DNA from: Streptomyces lavendulae subsp. lavendulae
GTDB taxonomy: Bacteria > Actinomycetota > Actinomycetes > Streptomycetales > Streptomycetaceae
Direction: 5' to 3'
DNA length: 64,000 bases
NCBI RefSeq assembly: GCF_002803845.1
Contig: NZ_CP024985.1
Location: 806,001 to 870,000 of the forward strand
The position numbers were made by a program, and so were the translations under genes. Position 1 is the first letter of the stretch. Every line of letters begins with the position of its first letter. Under the pieces are notes generated by a model. The model saw only the letters and a list, made by a program, of their open reading frames with translations, searched no databases and had not been told where the DNA came from. This document shows, in pieces, positions 1-9,100 of the stretch.

Positions 1-2
1 CG

Positions 3-587
3 GCGGCGACGTCGATCATCTACAGCGGCAGCCGCTTCCCCGACCTCGCGGCCGTGCTCGGCCTGCTCCGCGACCCCGACGCCGCGCCGCCCGCCGCCCG
101 GCAGGCCCTCGCCGCCAAGCTCAGGCATCCGCTGGGCGCGGCGTTCGCCGCGGACTTCTTCTCGGTCGTCTGCCAGGACACCCCGTGGACCCGTGACCTC
201 GGCCGCTGGGTGGCGCGCAGCGAGGCCGACTCGCGCACCCACCCCATGATCGGGGCCCGGGAACTGTCCTACGCGGCGGTCTGTGCCCAGTGGCCGCGCT
301 CGCGGGCGCCCGAGCCGGCGGGGAACGGCCGGGAGCTCCCGCCCGTCCTGATGCTGGGCTCCACGCACGACCCGGCGACCTACTACGAGGGCGCGGTACG
401 GGCCCACCAGCGGCTGGCGGGCTCCCGCCTGATCACCGTGCACGGCGGCGACCACGGCGTGTACCAGGCGGGGAACGCCTGCGTCGACGGGTACGTGGAG
501 GGCTTCCTGGCCGACGGCCGGATGCCCGCCGCGGACGCCTCCTGCGAGGGGAATCCGCTCCCGGTCCCCGCGGCGGCCCGGGGCTGA
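3..587 (+). CDS. TAP-like secreted alpha/beta hydrolase, C-terminal part (5' truncated by window edge)
   Basis: The reading frame is open from the first bases, so the gene begins upstream of the window. The visible 194 residues end in the TAP-like C-terminal domain of S33-type tripeptidyl aminopeptidases: a strand and Asp region (LMLGSTHDPAT), then VHGGDHGVYQAGNACVDG, where the His after GGD should be the catalytic His. The same C-terminal pattern (GGHGLYLGNGNACAD) is in the complete paralogue at 4579-6093, which supports the assignment. Such enzymes are exported and release N-terminal tripeptides or cleave esters. A hairpin follows and the next gene is convergent. The catalytic Ser is outside the window. 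Confidence 0.8.
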   Translation, partial: AATSIIYSGSRFPDLAAVLGLLRDPDAAPPAARQALAAKLRHPLGAAFAADFFSVVCQDTPWTRDLGRWVARSEADSRTHPMIGARELSYAAVCAQWPRSRAPEPAGNGRELPPVLMLGSTHDPATYYEGAVRAHQRLAGSRLITVHGGDHGVYQAGNACVDGYVEGFLADGRMPAADASCEGNPLPVPAAARG

Positions 588-623
588 TCCGGCGCGCGGC
601 CCACGGGTACCGGCCCGGCACGT

Positions 624-654
624 GCCCGGCCCGGCCGGTACACCCGGGCCGGGC
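624..654. terminator. Bidirectional hairpin between convergent genes
   Basis: An 11-bp perfect GC inverted repeat (624-634 with 644-654, 9-nt loop) fills the gap between the hydrolase ending at 587 and the SDR gene ending at 656. There is no T-tract, as is usual for actinobacterial terminators. Confidence 0.6.
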
Positions 655-655
655 C

Positions 656-1417
656 TCAGGCCGAGGAGCCGCTGTCCACGACGAGGTCGGCGCCGACGAC
701 CGCGCCCGCGGCGGGCGAGGCGAGGTAGAGGACGGCGGCGGCCACCTCCTCGGCCTCCGCGGCCCGCCCGAGGGGGGTCTGCGTCTTCATCCGCTCGGTG
801 CGCTCCGCCTCCGTCTCGCCCGGCAGCAGCGACATGGGCGCGGCGGAGGCCCCAGGGCTGACGGCGTTGATGCGGACGCCCTCCTGGACGTGGTCCAGGG
901 CGGCGGCGCGGGTGAGGGCGGAGACTGCGGCCTTCGAGGTGATGTACGCGGCGGCGCCGGGGATGCGGCGGTGGGCGCCGAGGTTGGAGGAGATGTTGAC
1001 GATGGCGCCGCCGCCGTTCGCCCTCATGTGCGCGATCTCGTGCTTCATCGCGAGCCAGACGCCGGTGACGTTGGTGCGCAGCACCGCGTCCCAGTCCTCC
1101 TCGTCCACGTCGGCGACGGGGCCCGTGCCGCGCAGTATTCCCGCGTTGTTGACGGCGACGTCCAGGCCGCCGAATCGGGTGACGCTCGCGTGGACGAGGT
1201 CGCGCAGGCTGTCGGAGTCGGTGACGTCGGCGGTGACCGCTGCCGCGGCGCCGCCGGCCGCCCCGATGAGGGCGACCGTCTCCTCCAGCGGGGCCGCGGT
1301 GCGGCCCGCGGCGACCACGGACGCGCCCTCGGCGGCGAAGGCGAGGGCGATCGCCCGGCCCAGGCCGGAGCCCGCGCCGGTCACCAGGACGGTCTTGCCG
1401 GTGAAGCGGTGCTGCAT
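656..1417 (-). CDS. SDR family oxidoreductase
   Basis: This 253-aa protein is a classical short-chain dehydrogenase/reductase using NAD(P)H. It has the cofactor motif TGAGSGLG near residue 15, NNAG near residue 90, a serine-rich ISSN before the active site, and the catalytic Tyr-x-x-x-Lys in AAYITSKAA. The length is typical. The start has a good AAGGAG site nine bases upstream. The adjacent TetR gene lies upstream on the same strand, and a palindrome sits in the promoter, so the pair probably forms a TetR-controlled module responding to a small reactive or hydrophobic compound. The substrate cannot be told from sequence. Confidence 0.9.
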   Translation of the reverse strand: MQHRFTGKTVLVTGAGSGLGRAIALAFAAEGASVVAAGRTAAPLEETVALIGAAGGAAAAVTADVTDSDSLRDLVHASVTRFGGLDVAVNNAGILRGTGPVADVDEEDWDAVLRTNVTGVWLAMKHEIAHMRANGGGAIVNISSNLGAHRRIPGAAAYITSKAAVSALTRAAALDHVQEGVRINAVSPGASAAPMSLLPGETEAERTERMKTQTPLGRAAEAEEVAAAVLYLASPAAGAVVGADLVVDSGSSA

Positions 1418-1458
1418 GTCGATGACTCCTTCAGGGGAGGGGCACCAGGCCCTTATTT

Positions 1459-1471
1459 GACTGATCGGTTC
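1459..1471. promoter_or_regulatory. Candidate TetR operator upstream of the SDR gene
   Basis: GACTGATCGGTTC is an imperfect palindrome centred on GATC, lying about 42 bases upstream of the SDR start. A related string, GACTGTTCGTTC, is read on the minus strand just upstream of the TetR start (around 2148-2159). Sharing of the two sites suggests that the TetR protein controls both the SDR gene and itself. This is inference from pattern only. Confidence 0.4.
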
Positions 1472-1481
1472 AGAATTCGGT

Positions 1482-1519
1482 CCCGCGGAAGGGGAGCCCG
1501 AAGGCTCCCCTTCCGCGGG
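1482..1519 (-). terminator. Perfect 17-bp hairpin after the TetR gene
   Basis: Arms 1482-1498 and 1503-1519 are perfectly complementary around a CGAA tetraloop, between the end of the TetR gene (1541) and the SDR promoter. It probably terminates the TetR transcript and isolates the SDR promoter. Confidence 0.7.
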
Positions 1520-1540
1520 GTCTTCAGTCCAGCGGGGTCT

Positions 1541-2125
1541 TCACTCCAGCAGGGTCAGGGCCTGCTCGGCGGCGTCCCGGACCCTGGCGGGGTCGCCGCA
1601 GGCCTTGCCCACGATCCGTACGCCCTGCAGCAGCACCAGCAGCATGCGGGACAGTGCGCGGGGGTCGCGGTCCGGGGCCAGCTCACCCTGCCCCTGGGCC
1701 CGCACGAGGGCGGAGTGGAGCAGGGTCTCCAGACGGTCCCAGCCGGCCTCGACCCGGCGGGCCGCGGCCGCGTCGTGCGAGGCCAGCTCGGCGGCGGTGT
1801 TGGTGACGAAGCAGCCGTTCAGCCGCTCCTGCGGCGCGCCGGCCTCGGCGGCGAAGCGGCGCACCACCGCCCTGACCGCGGGCAGCGCGGGCCCCGGGCG
1901 CGACAGCTCCGCGAGGAGCATCAGGTCACGGGACTCGGCGTAGCGGTCCAGGGCCTTCAGGTAGAGGTCGTGCTTGCTGCCGAAGGTCGCGTAGATGCTC
2001 GCGCGGCCGATGCCGAGGTGCTCGACGAGGTCACTCACCGACGTCGCCTCGTAGCCGCGCCGCCAGAACAGGTCGAGGGCCGACTGCAGCGCGGCGTCCG
2101 GATCGAATTCCTTGGTCCTGGCCAT
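1541..2125 (-). CDS. TetR/AcrR family transcriptional regulator
   Basis: The start is taken at MARTKEF, the usual family beginning; an in-frame ATG lies four codons upstream (2137). The N-terminal 60 residues form a TetR helix-turn-helix (TSVSDLVEHLGIGRASIYATFGS), followed by a variable C-terminal ligand-binding region. At 194 aa the length is normal. The target is inferred to be the neighbouring SDR gene and its own promoter, where similar palindromic strings occur. The ligand is unknown. Confidence 0.9.
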   Translation of the reverse strand: MARTKEFDPDAALQSALDLFWRRGYEATSVSDLVEHLGIGRASIYATFGSKHDLYLKALDRYAESRDLMLLAELSRPGPALPAVRAVVRRFAAEAGAPQERLNGCFVTNTAAELASHDAAAARRVEAGWDRLETLLHSALVRAQGQGELAPDRDPRALSRMLLVLLQGVRIVGKACGDPARVRDAAEQALTLLE

Positions 2126-2284
2126 GCCCAAGATCATAGAATGTTCTGGAACGAACAGTCAACAATCCGGAGCGGGGGCTCCTCATCCCGCCCCGGCGCG
2201 CCCCGGCGCCCCATCCGTGCTGTGCTCGTAGAGGAGGGACCGAGGAGGAGGAAGGCACGCAGTCACCGACCCAGAGGAGGAACC

Positions 2285-2719
2285 ATGACGAGGAACCTGC
2301 GGGCCCGGGACATCATGACCGGGGACGTGCAGTGCGTACGGGAGGACCAGTCCCTGCTGGACGCGTCGCGCATGATGCGCGACCTGAACGTCGGCGCCCT
2401 GCCCATCTGCGGGAACGACGGGCGCCTCCAGGGAATGATCACCGACCGCGACATCGTGGTGAAGTGCTGCGCCGAGGGCCGGGAGCCGGCCGGGGTCCGG
2501 GCCGGCGATCTGGCCGGAGTCCTGCACTGGGTGGACGGCGACACCACCGCCCAGGAGGCCCTGGACACCATGGAGGTCCACCAGATCAAGCGGCTGCCCG
2601 TGATCGACACGGCCGGGGGCCACCGGCTGGTCGGCATGATCACCGAGGCGAATCTCGCGAAGAACCTCTCCGACGCGGACATCGCGGAGTTCGCGGTCCG
2701 CGTCTACGCCGCCAACTGA
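2285..2719 (+). CDS. CBS domain protein
   Basis: This 144-aa soluble protein consists of two CBS repeats: ARDIMTGDVQCVREDQSLLDA to DRDIVVK, and the second ending VIDTAGGHRLVGMITEANLAK. CBS pairs bind adenosyl nucleotides and sense energy charge or act as redox-linked regulators; stand-alone actinobacterial copies are often dormancy or stress induced. The start follows an AGAGGAGGAACC ribosome site. No partner enzyme lies next to it, so the function remains general. Confidence 0.9.
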   Translation: MTRNLRARDIMTGDVQCVREDQSLLDASRMMRDLNVGALPICGNDGRLQGMITDRDIVVKCCAEGREPAGVRAGDLAGVLHWVDGDTTAQEALDTMEVHQIKRLPVIDTAGGHRLVGMITEANLAKNLSDADIAEFAVRVYAAN

Positions 2720-2832
2720 CGGCCGACGGCTACCGGCTACCAGGCAGGGCTCCATCTCGCGGCCATCTTGATCCGCTGAACGTGACTGGGCGGGCGCTGC
2801 CCATGTGATCGAGGGACAGCGGGATGATCAGG

Positions 2833-3006
2833 TCACAAGTGGCGCGACCATCGTTCCCTGTCCCAGGTCTGCCAGGCATCCGCGCGGGCCTCCCCGTTGG
2901 CCGAGCCCTCCGGGCGGGGTTCGCGTGCCTCCAGTTCGGCGTTCGCGTTCACGTATGAGTCGGGGTGTGGAAAGGGCAGGGGCAGCGGCTCCGCCCGACG
3001 GTGCAT
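2833..3006 (-). CDS. Small hypothetical protein
   Basis: A possible 57-aa protein starting MHRRAEPLPLPFPHPD and ending DRERWSRHL. The charged, Trp-containing C-terminus reads like real protein, but there is no recognised domain. An upstream in-frame start at 3141 would overlap the neighbouring gene by 58 bases, so the shorter form is preferred. It would lie downstream of, and on the same strand as, the small membrane protein gene. It could also be non-coding. Confidence 0.35.
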   Translation of the reverse strand: MHRRAEPLPLPFPHPDSYVNANAELEAREPRPEGSANGEARADAWQTWDRERWSRHL

Positions 3007-3083
3007 GGTGTAGAGCCTGGAGTTGACCGAGCCGGCGACGTCCGCCGCCGGCAGGATCTCGGCCTGGCGAGGACGACTCCGCC

Positions 3084-3326
3084 CTATCGGACCCGGCGCC
3101 TGTCCTCGCCGGTGGCCTTCGACTCCCGGCCCCACATCCAAGCGCCCCCGGCGAGGACGGCCAGCACTCCCAGCACTCCCATGCCAGCGGTCCAGCCCAC
3201 GCCCTCCAGGACGGCGACGATCAGCCCCACCAGCCCTTCCCCACCGGGGTTCTCCCCCGGGGCCGGTGGCTCACCGTCCGCCAGCATGCCGAACACCGCG
3301 CTGTGCGCTACCTGGCTTACCGCCAT
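3084..3326 (-). CDS. Small hypothetical membrane protein
   Basis: This 80-aa protein has one strong hydrophobic segment of about 40 residues, from LVGLIVAVLEGVGW through MGVLGVLAVLAGGAWMW, long enough for one long or two short membrane helices. A short basic tail (RESKATGEDRRRVR) follows, which favours a cytoplasmic C-terminus. No family is recognised. It has no clear operon partner apart from the possible small gene downstream. Confidence 0.55.
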   Translation of the reverse strand: MAVSQVAHSAVFGMLADGEPPAPGENPGGEGLVGLIVAVLEGVGWTAGMGVLGVLAVLAGGAWMWGRESKATGEDRRRVR

Positions 3327-3445
3327 CTCCCTCTCCGTTCCCTGGGGAGCCCCGCCCGGCGGACCCTCACAGCCGGCCGGGCGCTCCCCCGTGTGTGATC
3401 ACTCCGCACGGAGCGTCAAGTGTGCGTGCTGACGTGGACAACTGC

Positions 3446-3678
3446 CTACCGGGTCTCCAGTGCTGTGAGACCGAAAAGGTCGGCCGGGTTGAGGACGCTG
3501 GGCCCCTCTGTGCCGGATGAGGGGGGCCACGACGAGCACAGCAGCGAGTCCCGTACCGCTCCCGTGAACTGCGATGACGTCGGGTCCGCGATGGGACCGA
3601 CGGTCTTGTTCAGGGTTCTTCCATCCAGGAACCGTTTCTCGGGGACAAGGTCTACCGTTCCCTCAATCGTCTTGGCGT
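3446..3678 (-). pseudogene. Possible gene remnant downstream of DUF2278; otherwise empty 3327-3678 stretch
   Basis: One minus-strand frame reads coding-like text here: GRFLNAKTIEGTVDLVPEKR, later FTGAVRDSLLC, ending PADLFGLTALETR before a stop at 3446. It has no start of its own, because the same frame only continues upstream as an antisense-like Pro/Arg-rich shadow through the DUF2278 gene. It may be the 3' end of a lost gene. The phrase FLNAKT..GTV resembles beta-trefoil repeats, but this is a weak impression. Bases 3327-3445 hold nothing recognisable. Confidence 0.25.
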
Positions 3679-4359
3679 TCAGGAATCTGCCGACTCCGAG
3701 CGGGGATGGCCGTCCGGGCCGGTGTGGTCCGCCTGGCTGGTGAACTTGTTGAGGAAGACGTCGTAGAGGCCGTCGGCACGGCGGGTGAAGGTGGCACCGT
3801 CCTGCCAGGTGCCGTTGTCGGGCCACCACTGGCTGCCGTACGGATCGCCCTGATTCTGGTGGATGTTGTGCATGCCCAGGCCGCCGTGGTCGAAGGGCTG
3901 GCCGAGGATCAGGATCGGACGGCCGGGAACGAGGATCGGCTCCAGGGCCCCCGCGGCGTCGAGGTTCGAGCCGGAGATCCACGGGCGGGGCGGGTTCAGC
4001 CGGTCCAGGAGGTTCTGGATCCAGGCGGGCGGGCGGCGCACGAAGAGGCAGCCGGGGCGGTCCACGAAGGCCGGGTGGCGCAGGTAGTCGACGGCGCCCG
4101 AGCCGGACGACATCGACAGGTCGTGGTAGCCGGCGGCCAGGGCGGGCAGCGGGTCGAGCTGCGAGGCGGACAGGGTGAAGGTCTTCCACTGGACGCCGGT
4201 GGCCGACTCCTTGCTGTCCACGTCTACGGCGCAGCGGTAGCGCCCGGCGGGTGCGTCGACCTCCAGGTTGACGTGGAACCAGTGCCCCTGGGTGTCGGGC
4301 TGGTCGCGGAAGTGGCTGTGCAGCGTCCCTGACAGCACGCCGTAGGAGTCGAGCGGCAT
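3679..4359 (-). CDS. DUF2278 (YukJ-like) family protein
   Basis: This 226-aa protein has the features of DUF2278: an N-terminal beta-rich segment (MPLDSYGVLSGTLHSHFRD, HWFHVNLEVDA, YRCAVDVDSKE), and a C-terminal segment with DHGGLGMHNIHQNQGDP and WWPDNGTWQDGATF. No biochemical activity is established for the family; the conserved His, Asp and Asn residues suggest metal or ligand binding. There is no signal peptide. It appears monocistronic. Confidence 0.8.
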   Translation of the reverse strand: MPLDSYGVLSGTLHSHFRDQPDTQGHWFHVNLEVDAPAGRYRCAVDVDSKESATGVQWKTFTLSASQLDPLPALAAGYHDLSMSSGSGAVDYLRHPAFVDRPGCLFVRRPPAWIQNLLDRLNPPRPWISGSNLDAAGALEPILVPGRPILILGQPFDHGGLGMHNIHQNQGDPYGSQWWPDNGTWQDGATFTRRADGLYDVFLNKFTSQADHTGPDGHPRSESADS

Positions 4360-4578
4360 GACCGCCAGTCAACCACCTCCGGCCCGTGGGCGGGGGTGAC
4401 GCGCTCGGGTACCGCCGCCCGTGGCCCCGGGCGGCGCCGCCCGGTCACCCGGCCGGGCGCGCCCGGTCCGCCAGGGCCCGGGAGACCGCCTCCCAGGTGG
4501 GCTCGACCGGTCGGGTGGACCGTTTCGGGTGTCATGTACGGCGATTCTTCCCCAGGGGCCACCGGGCCGTCACGGCCC

Positions 4579-6093
4579 TCAGTTCGCGCAGGCGGTGTCG
4601 TGGGCCGGGCGCCGGCCGGTGGTGAGGAAGGTGGTGACGGTGCGGTCCGCGCAGGCGTTGCCGTTGCCGAGGTAGAGGCCGTGCCCGCCCTGCTCGACGG
4701 TGACGAGGACCGCGCGGTCACCCAGCGCCTCGCGCATCTTCAGGCCCTTGGAGTGGGGCGTGGAGGGGTCACGGCGGCTCTGGACCATGAGGATGTCGGA
4801 CGGACCGTTCGCGGTGATCCGGGTCGGCTTCTGCTCCGGGGCGTCCTTCCAGTAGGCGCAGGGCAGCACGTTGACGGGCATGCCCGCGGTGAGGGGGTGG
4901 CGGGCCCGGTCCTCGTCGACGGCGCGCTGGCCCGCGGCGGTGCCCTCGCGCGGCCAGGCCACGTCGTTGCAGAGCACGGCGACCAGCTGGGCGGCGTCCT
5001 CGTCGCGCAGCGGCTGGGCCAGCTCCGGCGGGAGGACGGGGGTGGCCGCCGGGTCCCTCAGGGAGACGAGGAGCTTGGCGAGGGCGGGGAAGGCGGAGTC
5101 CCCGTACAGGGCGTTCTGGACGGCCTGGCGCAGGCCGTTGCCGGTCAGGGGCACGCCCGGGGTGGTCGAGGGCTGCGGCGCGCGGTCCAGGGAGGCGGCG
5201 AGGGCGAGCAGTTGCGGCTCCACGTCCCGGGGGTCGGCGGCCAGCCGCAGGCCGTCGCGGTCCCGGTCGGGGTGGGCCGCCCAGGCGGCGAAGTCGGGGA
5301 AGCGGTCGTCGGCTCCCTGGCCCATGTTGGCCAGCCAGCCCCGGGCGAGGCGGGTGGGGTCGGGGTCGCCGCTGCTGTCCAGGACCCAGCGGTCGGTGCG
5401 CTCCGGGTGCTTCTGCGCGTACACGGCGCCGACGTAGGTCCCGTAGGAGACGCCCCAGGCGGAGATCTTGCGTTCGCCGAGGGCCTCGCGGAGCCGGTCC
5501 ATGTCGGCGACCTCGTTGGCGGTGGTGAAACTGCGCAGTACGGGGCCGCCGTTGCGGGCGCAGGCCTCGGCGATGCGTTCGGAGCGGGCGACGTTCTCGG
5601 AGATGTCCCCGTTGGGGGCGGGCCAGGCGCGCAGGCTGGTGAGGTAGCGGTCGCCGGCGGCCAGGCCGCAGGAGGCGGTGGTGCTGCCGCCGACGCCGCG
5701 GGGGTCGAAGGCGACGAGGTCGTAGGCGCCGGCGAGCTGCTTCTGGAGCGCGGCGCCCTTCTGCGTGAGGCGCTGGACGCCCGAGCCGCCGGGGCCTCCG
5801 GGGATGACGACCAGGGTGCCGCGGCGGGCCTCGGGGCGGTCGCTGCGCACGCGGGAGACGGCGACGGTGATCTGCGGGCCGTGCGGGTTCGCGTAGTCGA
5901 GCGGGACGGGCAGGTCGGCGCACTCCTGGGTGGCGGGGCCGCCCGGCTTCGCGCAGGGGTGCCAGGCGAGCTTGGGAAGCGGCGCTCCCGCCCCGGGCGC
6001 CGTGGCCGCCGCCGGGACGACGGCGCTCAGGGTGGTGGCGGCGGTGGCGGCGCAGAGGGCGAGGAGGAGGGCCTTGTTCCTGGAATTCGTCAT
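4579..6093 (-). CDS. Secreted TAP-like alpha/beta hydrolase (S33 peptidase type)
   Basis: This 504-aa exported enzyme resembles Streptomyces tripeptidyl aminopeptidases. The start MTNSRNK is chosen because a Sec signal peptide follows at once (hydrophobic ALLLALCAATAATTLSAVV, then AAATA). The oxyanion motif VVIPGGPGGSG, the nucleophile elbow GVSYGTY, an Asp in VQSRRDPSTP and the catalytic His in VEQGGHGLYLGN are all visible. Cys residues near CTDL-like ECADLPVPLDY and the C-terminus probably form disulfides. It hydrolyses N-terminal tripeptides or esters outside the cell. The fragment at the left edge of the window is a paralogue. Confidence 0.9.
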   Translation of the reverse strand: MTNSRNKALLLALCAATAATTLSAVVPAAATAPGAGAPLPKLAWHPCAKPGGPATQECADLPVPLDYANPHGPQITVAVSRVRSDRPEARRGTLVVIPGGPGGSGVQRLTQKGAALQKQLAGAYDLVAFDPRGVGGSTTASCGLAAGDRYLTSLRAWPAPNGDISENVARSERIAEACARNGGPVLRSFTTANEVADMDRLREALGERKISAWGVSYGTYVGAVYAQKHPERTDRWVLDSSGDPDPTRLARGWLANMGQGADDRFPDFAAWAAHPDRDRDGLRLAADPRDVEPQLLALAASLDRAPQPSTTPGVPLTGNGLRQAVQNALYGDSAFPALAKLLVSLRDPAATPVLPPELAQPLRDEDAAQLVAVLCNDVAWPREGTAAGQRAVDEDRARHPLTAGMPVNVLPCAYWKDAPEQKPTRITANGPSDILMVQSRRDPSTPHSKGLKMREALGDRAVLVTVEQGGHGLYLGNGNACADRTVTTFLTTGRRPAHDTACAN

Positions 6094-6174
6094 GGGGCAA
6101 GCCTCGTTGTCGGCGGCCCGGACCCCCATCCGGCAGCCCGGTCGCCCCGGGGTGGGGATAACCCCCCTGGTGCG

Positions 6175-9100
6175 TCAGCCGTGGTGGCCGTGGGGCCGGT
6201 GGGTGCAGCAGCCGTCCCTGAGCATCTGGTGCAGGACCGGCTGCCAGTCGTGGCCGGGCCCGGCGCCGCGGGGGCGGGCGGCTTCGAGAGCGGCGCGTTC
6301 GTGGAGGGTTCCGGCGCGCACGGCCGCCCGGACGCGGACGAGGTCGGCGAAGTCGGTGAAGGGGTCGCCGTCGACGAGGGTGAGGTCGGCGAGCTTTCCC
6401 GGTTCGACGGTGCCGAGGTGCTCGGCGACGCCGAAGACGCGGGCCGGGGTGCGGGTGGCGGTGGTGAGGGCCTCGGCCGGGGAGAAGCCGTACCGGTGCA
6501 GGGCGCGCAGGGCGAGGTGGAGGTGGAGGCCGACCGGGGTGAGGGGTGCGTCGGTGCCGAGGGCGACCCGGCCGCCGCCCGCGAGGATCCGCCGGTAGAC
6601 GCCGGTCTCCCGTTCCAGGGCGCCGAGTTGTTCGGCGGTCGGCGGCAGGGCGGCGGCGGCGCGGACGGCGCTCACGTCCCAGGGCGGCATCAGGGCGGTG
6701 ACGCGGGGGTCGTCGGCGAGGGACGGGTCGGCGCCGATCAGCGGCAGGGCCGTGAAGGGGGTGGCGATGAGGTCGAAGCCGCCGTGGGTGTAGAGCGCGA
6801 GGGTGTCCTCGTAGGTGTGGCCGGCCGGGGTGGCGCCGTGGCCGTGTTCGGCGCGTTCGGTGGCCACGAGGTGGGTGGTGAGGTCCTGGCCGGAGGCGAT
6901 GCCCTGGGCGCAGAGGTGGGAGCCGGCCCGGACGCCGAGCCGCTCGTGCGCGAAGCGGGCGGCCTGCTCCATGAAGGCGTACGGGGCGCGGACGTAGGTC
7001 TTGACGAAGTCCCAGTCGAGCTGCTGCGCCCGGGTCAGGGAGCGGGCGAGGCCCTCGGCGGTGCGGTGGGCGCGGCCCATGGCGTAGGCCACGCGGGAGC
7101 CGTCGAGGAGTTCGCCGCCGGCCAGCAGCCGGGGGGCGGTGAGCCGGCCGGTGCGGATGTCGTCGCGCAGCCGGGCCTGTTCGTGGGCGGATCCGCCGAG
7201 GGAGACGGTGGTGGTGACGCCGTAGGCGAGGTGCAGGAGGCCCTGGCGGGCGCCGTAGGTGTACGCGTACGGGTGTACGTGGGCGTCCCACAGCCCCGGC
7301 AGGACGGTGCCCCGGGAGGCGTCGACGGTGCGGGCGGCGCGGCGGCCGGGCCGGTGCGGCTCGACGGCGGTGACGCGGCCACCGCTGATCAGGACGTCGA
7401 CGTCGGCGCGGGGCGGGGTTCCGGTGCCGTCCCAGAGCAGGCCGGCGTGCACGACGGTGTCGACGGGGGCGGGGCGGCGGTGGGTCAGCGCGACCGGGAC
7501 GGTGCGGGGCCGCCGGGCGGGGGCTCCGTGGGCGTCGAGGACGAGCAGGCGCAGCCGGTCGCCCGACTGGTAGAGCAGGGTGCGGGAGTCGGCGGCCCAG
7601 GAGGGGTGGTCGGCGCTCTCGTCGGTGAGGCGGCGGGCGGGTCCGGTGGGGGTGCCGTCGGGGGTCACGGGCAGCAGCCACAGGGCGGATTCGGCGACGC
7701 AGGCGAGGAAGCGGCCGTCGGGCGACCAGACGGGGCCGCTGGCGTAGCCGTCGGAGAGGGAGGTGTGCGGGGCGAGGGCGTGCAGGCGGGCGGCGCCGGT
7801 GGCGGTGTCGACGATCCGGATGAGGTGGTGGCCCTCGCGGAAGCGGTGGCTGATCCGGTTGCGGTCGCAGAGGGCGATGTGGCGGCCGTCGGACGACCAG
7901 CTGGGCGGGCTCGGCAGTCCGCCGCCGCCGAGGGCCGCCACGAGGGGGGTCTCGACGGAGGTGGCGAGGTCGCGCACGAGGAGGCGGCCGGCGAGGTCGA
8001 GGCAGGCGAGGCGGGTGCCGTCCGGCGAGAGCGAGCCGTAGACGCGGCCGCCGTCGGCGAGGACGCTCTCGTGTCCGCCGTCGAGTTCGCGGCGCCGGAC
8101 GGCGTTCAGCCCGTCGCGGTCGTCGGTGTGGATCAGTGCCCGGCCGTCCGGGGTCCACACCGGTCCCTGGACGTAGGCGGTCGTCGGGGCCTGGGCGATC
8201 CTGCGCGGGGCTCCCCCGGCGACGGGGACGGTCCACAGGGCGTTGAGGGCGGCGAAGGCGACGGTGCGGCCGTCGGGCGAGAGGCAGGGCTGGTGGACCG
8301 TGTGTACGGGGCGTCCCGGATCGGCCTCCAGGGCGTACTCCTTGACGCGGTAGCGGGGGCGGGGCACTTCGAGGGTGGCGTCGAGGGGAATCTCGCGGCC
8401 GGTGGTGTCGCGGTGCGGGCGGATCACCCGGAAGCGGCCGTCGAGGGTGACGAGCAGGCGGTCGTCGCCGATCCAGCGCGGGGGCGCGGGGGCGAGGTCG
8501 CCTTCGAGGGGGACGGGGCGGCCGTCGGCGTGGAGGGTCAGGTACCGGACCTTGCGGGGCCCGGGGGCGGCGGACAGCCAGGCGGTGCGGCCGGCCGGGG
8601 AGAGGGCGGGGGTCAGCAGGCTGCCGTCGGCGACGGTGTGGTCGACGCGGACGGGGCCGCGTCCGTCGGCGGCGACGGAGGCGAGGGTGCGGGCGATCAG
8701 GGTCTCCCCGTCGACGGTGGCGCGGACGAAGAGCACGCGGGCGCCGTCCGGGGTCCAGACGGGGTCGAAGTCCTCCCAGGCGCCTTCCTGTCCGGGTCCC
8801 GGCTGTCCGGGGAGTCCGGTGAGGGGGACGGGGCGGCCGCCCGTGAGGGGGACGGTCCAGATCCGGTACGGGCCGCCGTTGACGGGGTCCCCGCCGCGCT
8901 CGGAGCAGAAGGCGAGGTGGCGGCCGTCGGGCGACCAGGCGGGCGCCCGGTGGTCGAAGGGGCCGTCGGTGAGCCTGCGCAGGCGCGATCCGCCGGCGTC
9001 CATGACCCAGATGTGGAAGGCGCCGCCCCGGTAGGCGCTCATGGCGATCCGCCGGCCGTCCGGGGAGAACACCGGGCGGCCCGGCTCCAGGTCGGGCGGG

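Noticed and set aside
290..2719. Very long plus-strand open frame across the SDR and TetR genes into the CBS gene
   Set aside because: Up to about 2284 the translation is Arg/Pro/Gly-rich antisense of two clear minus-strand genes. Only the CBS part from 2285 is real.
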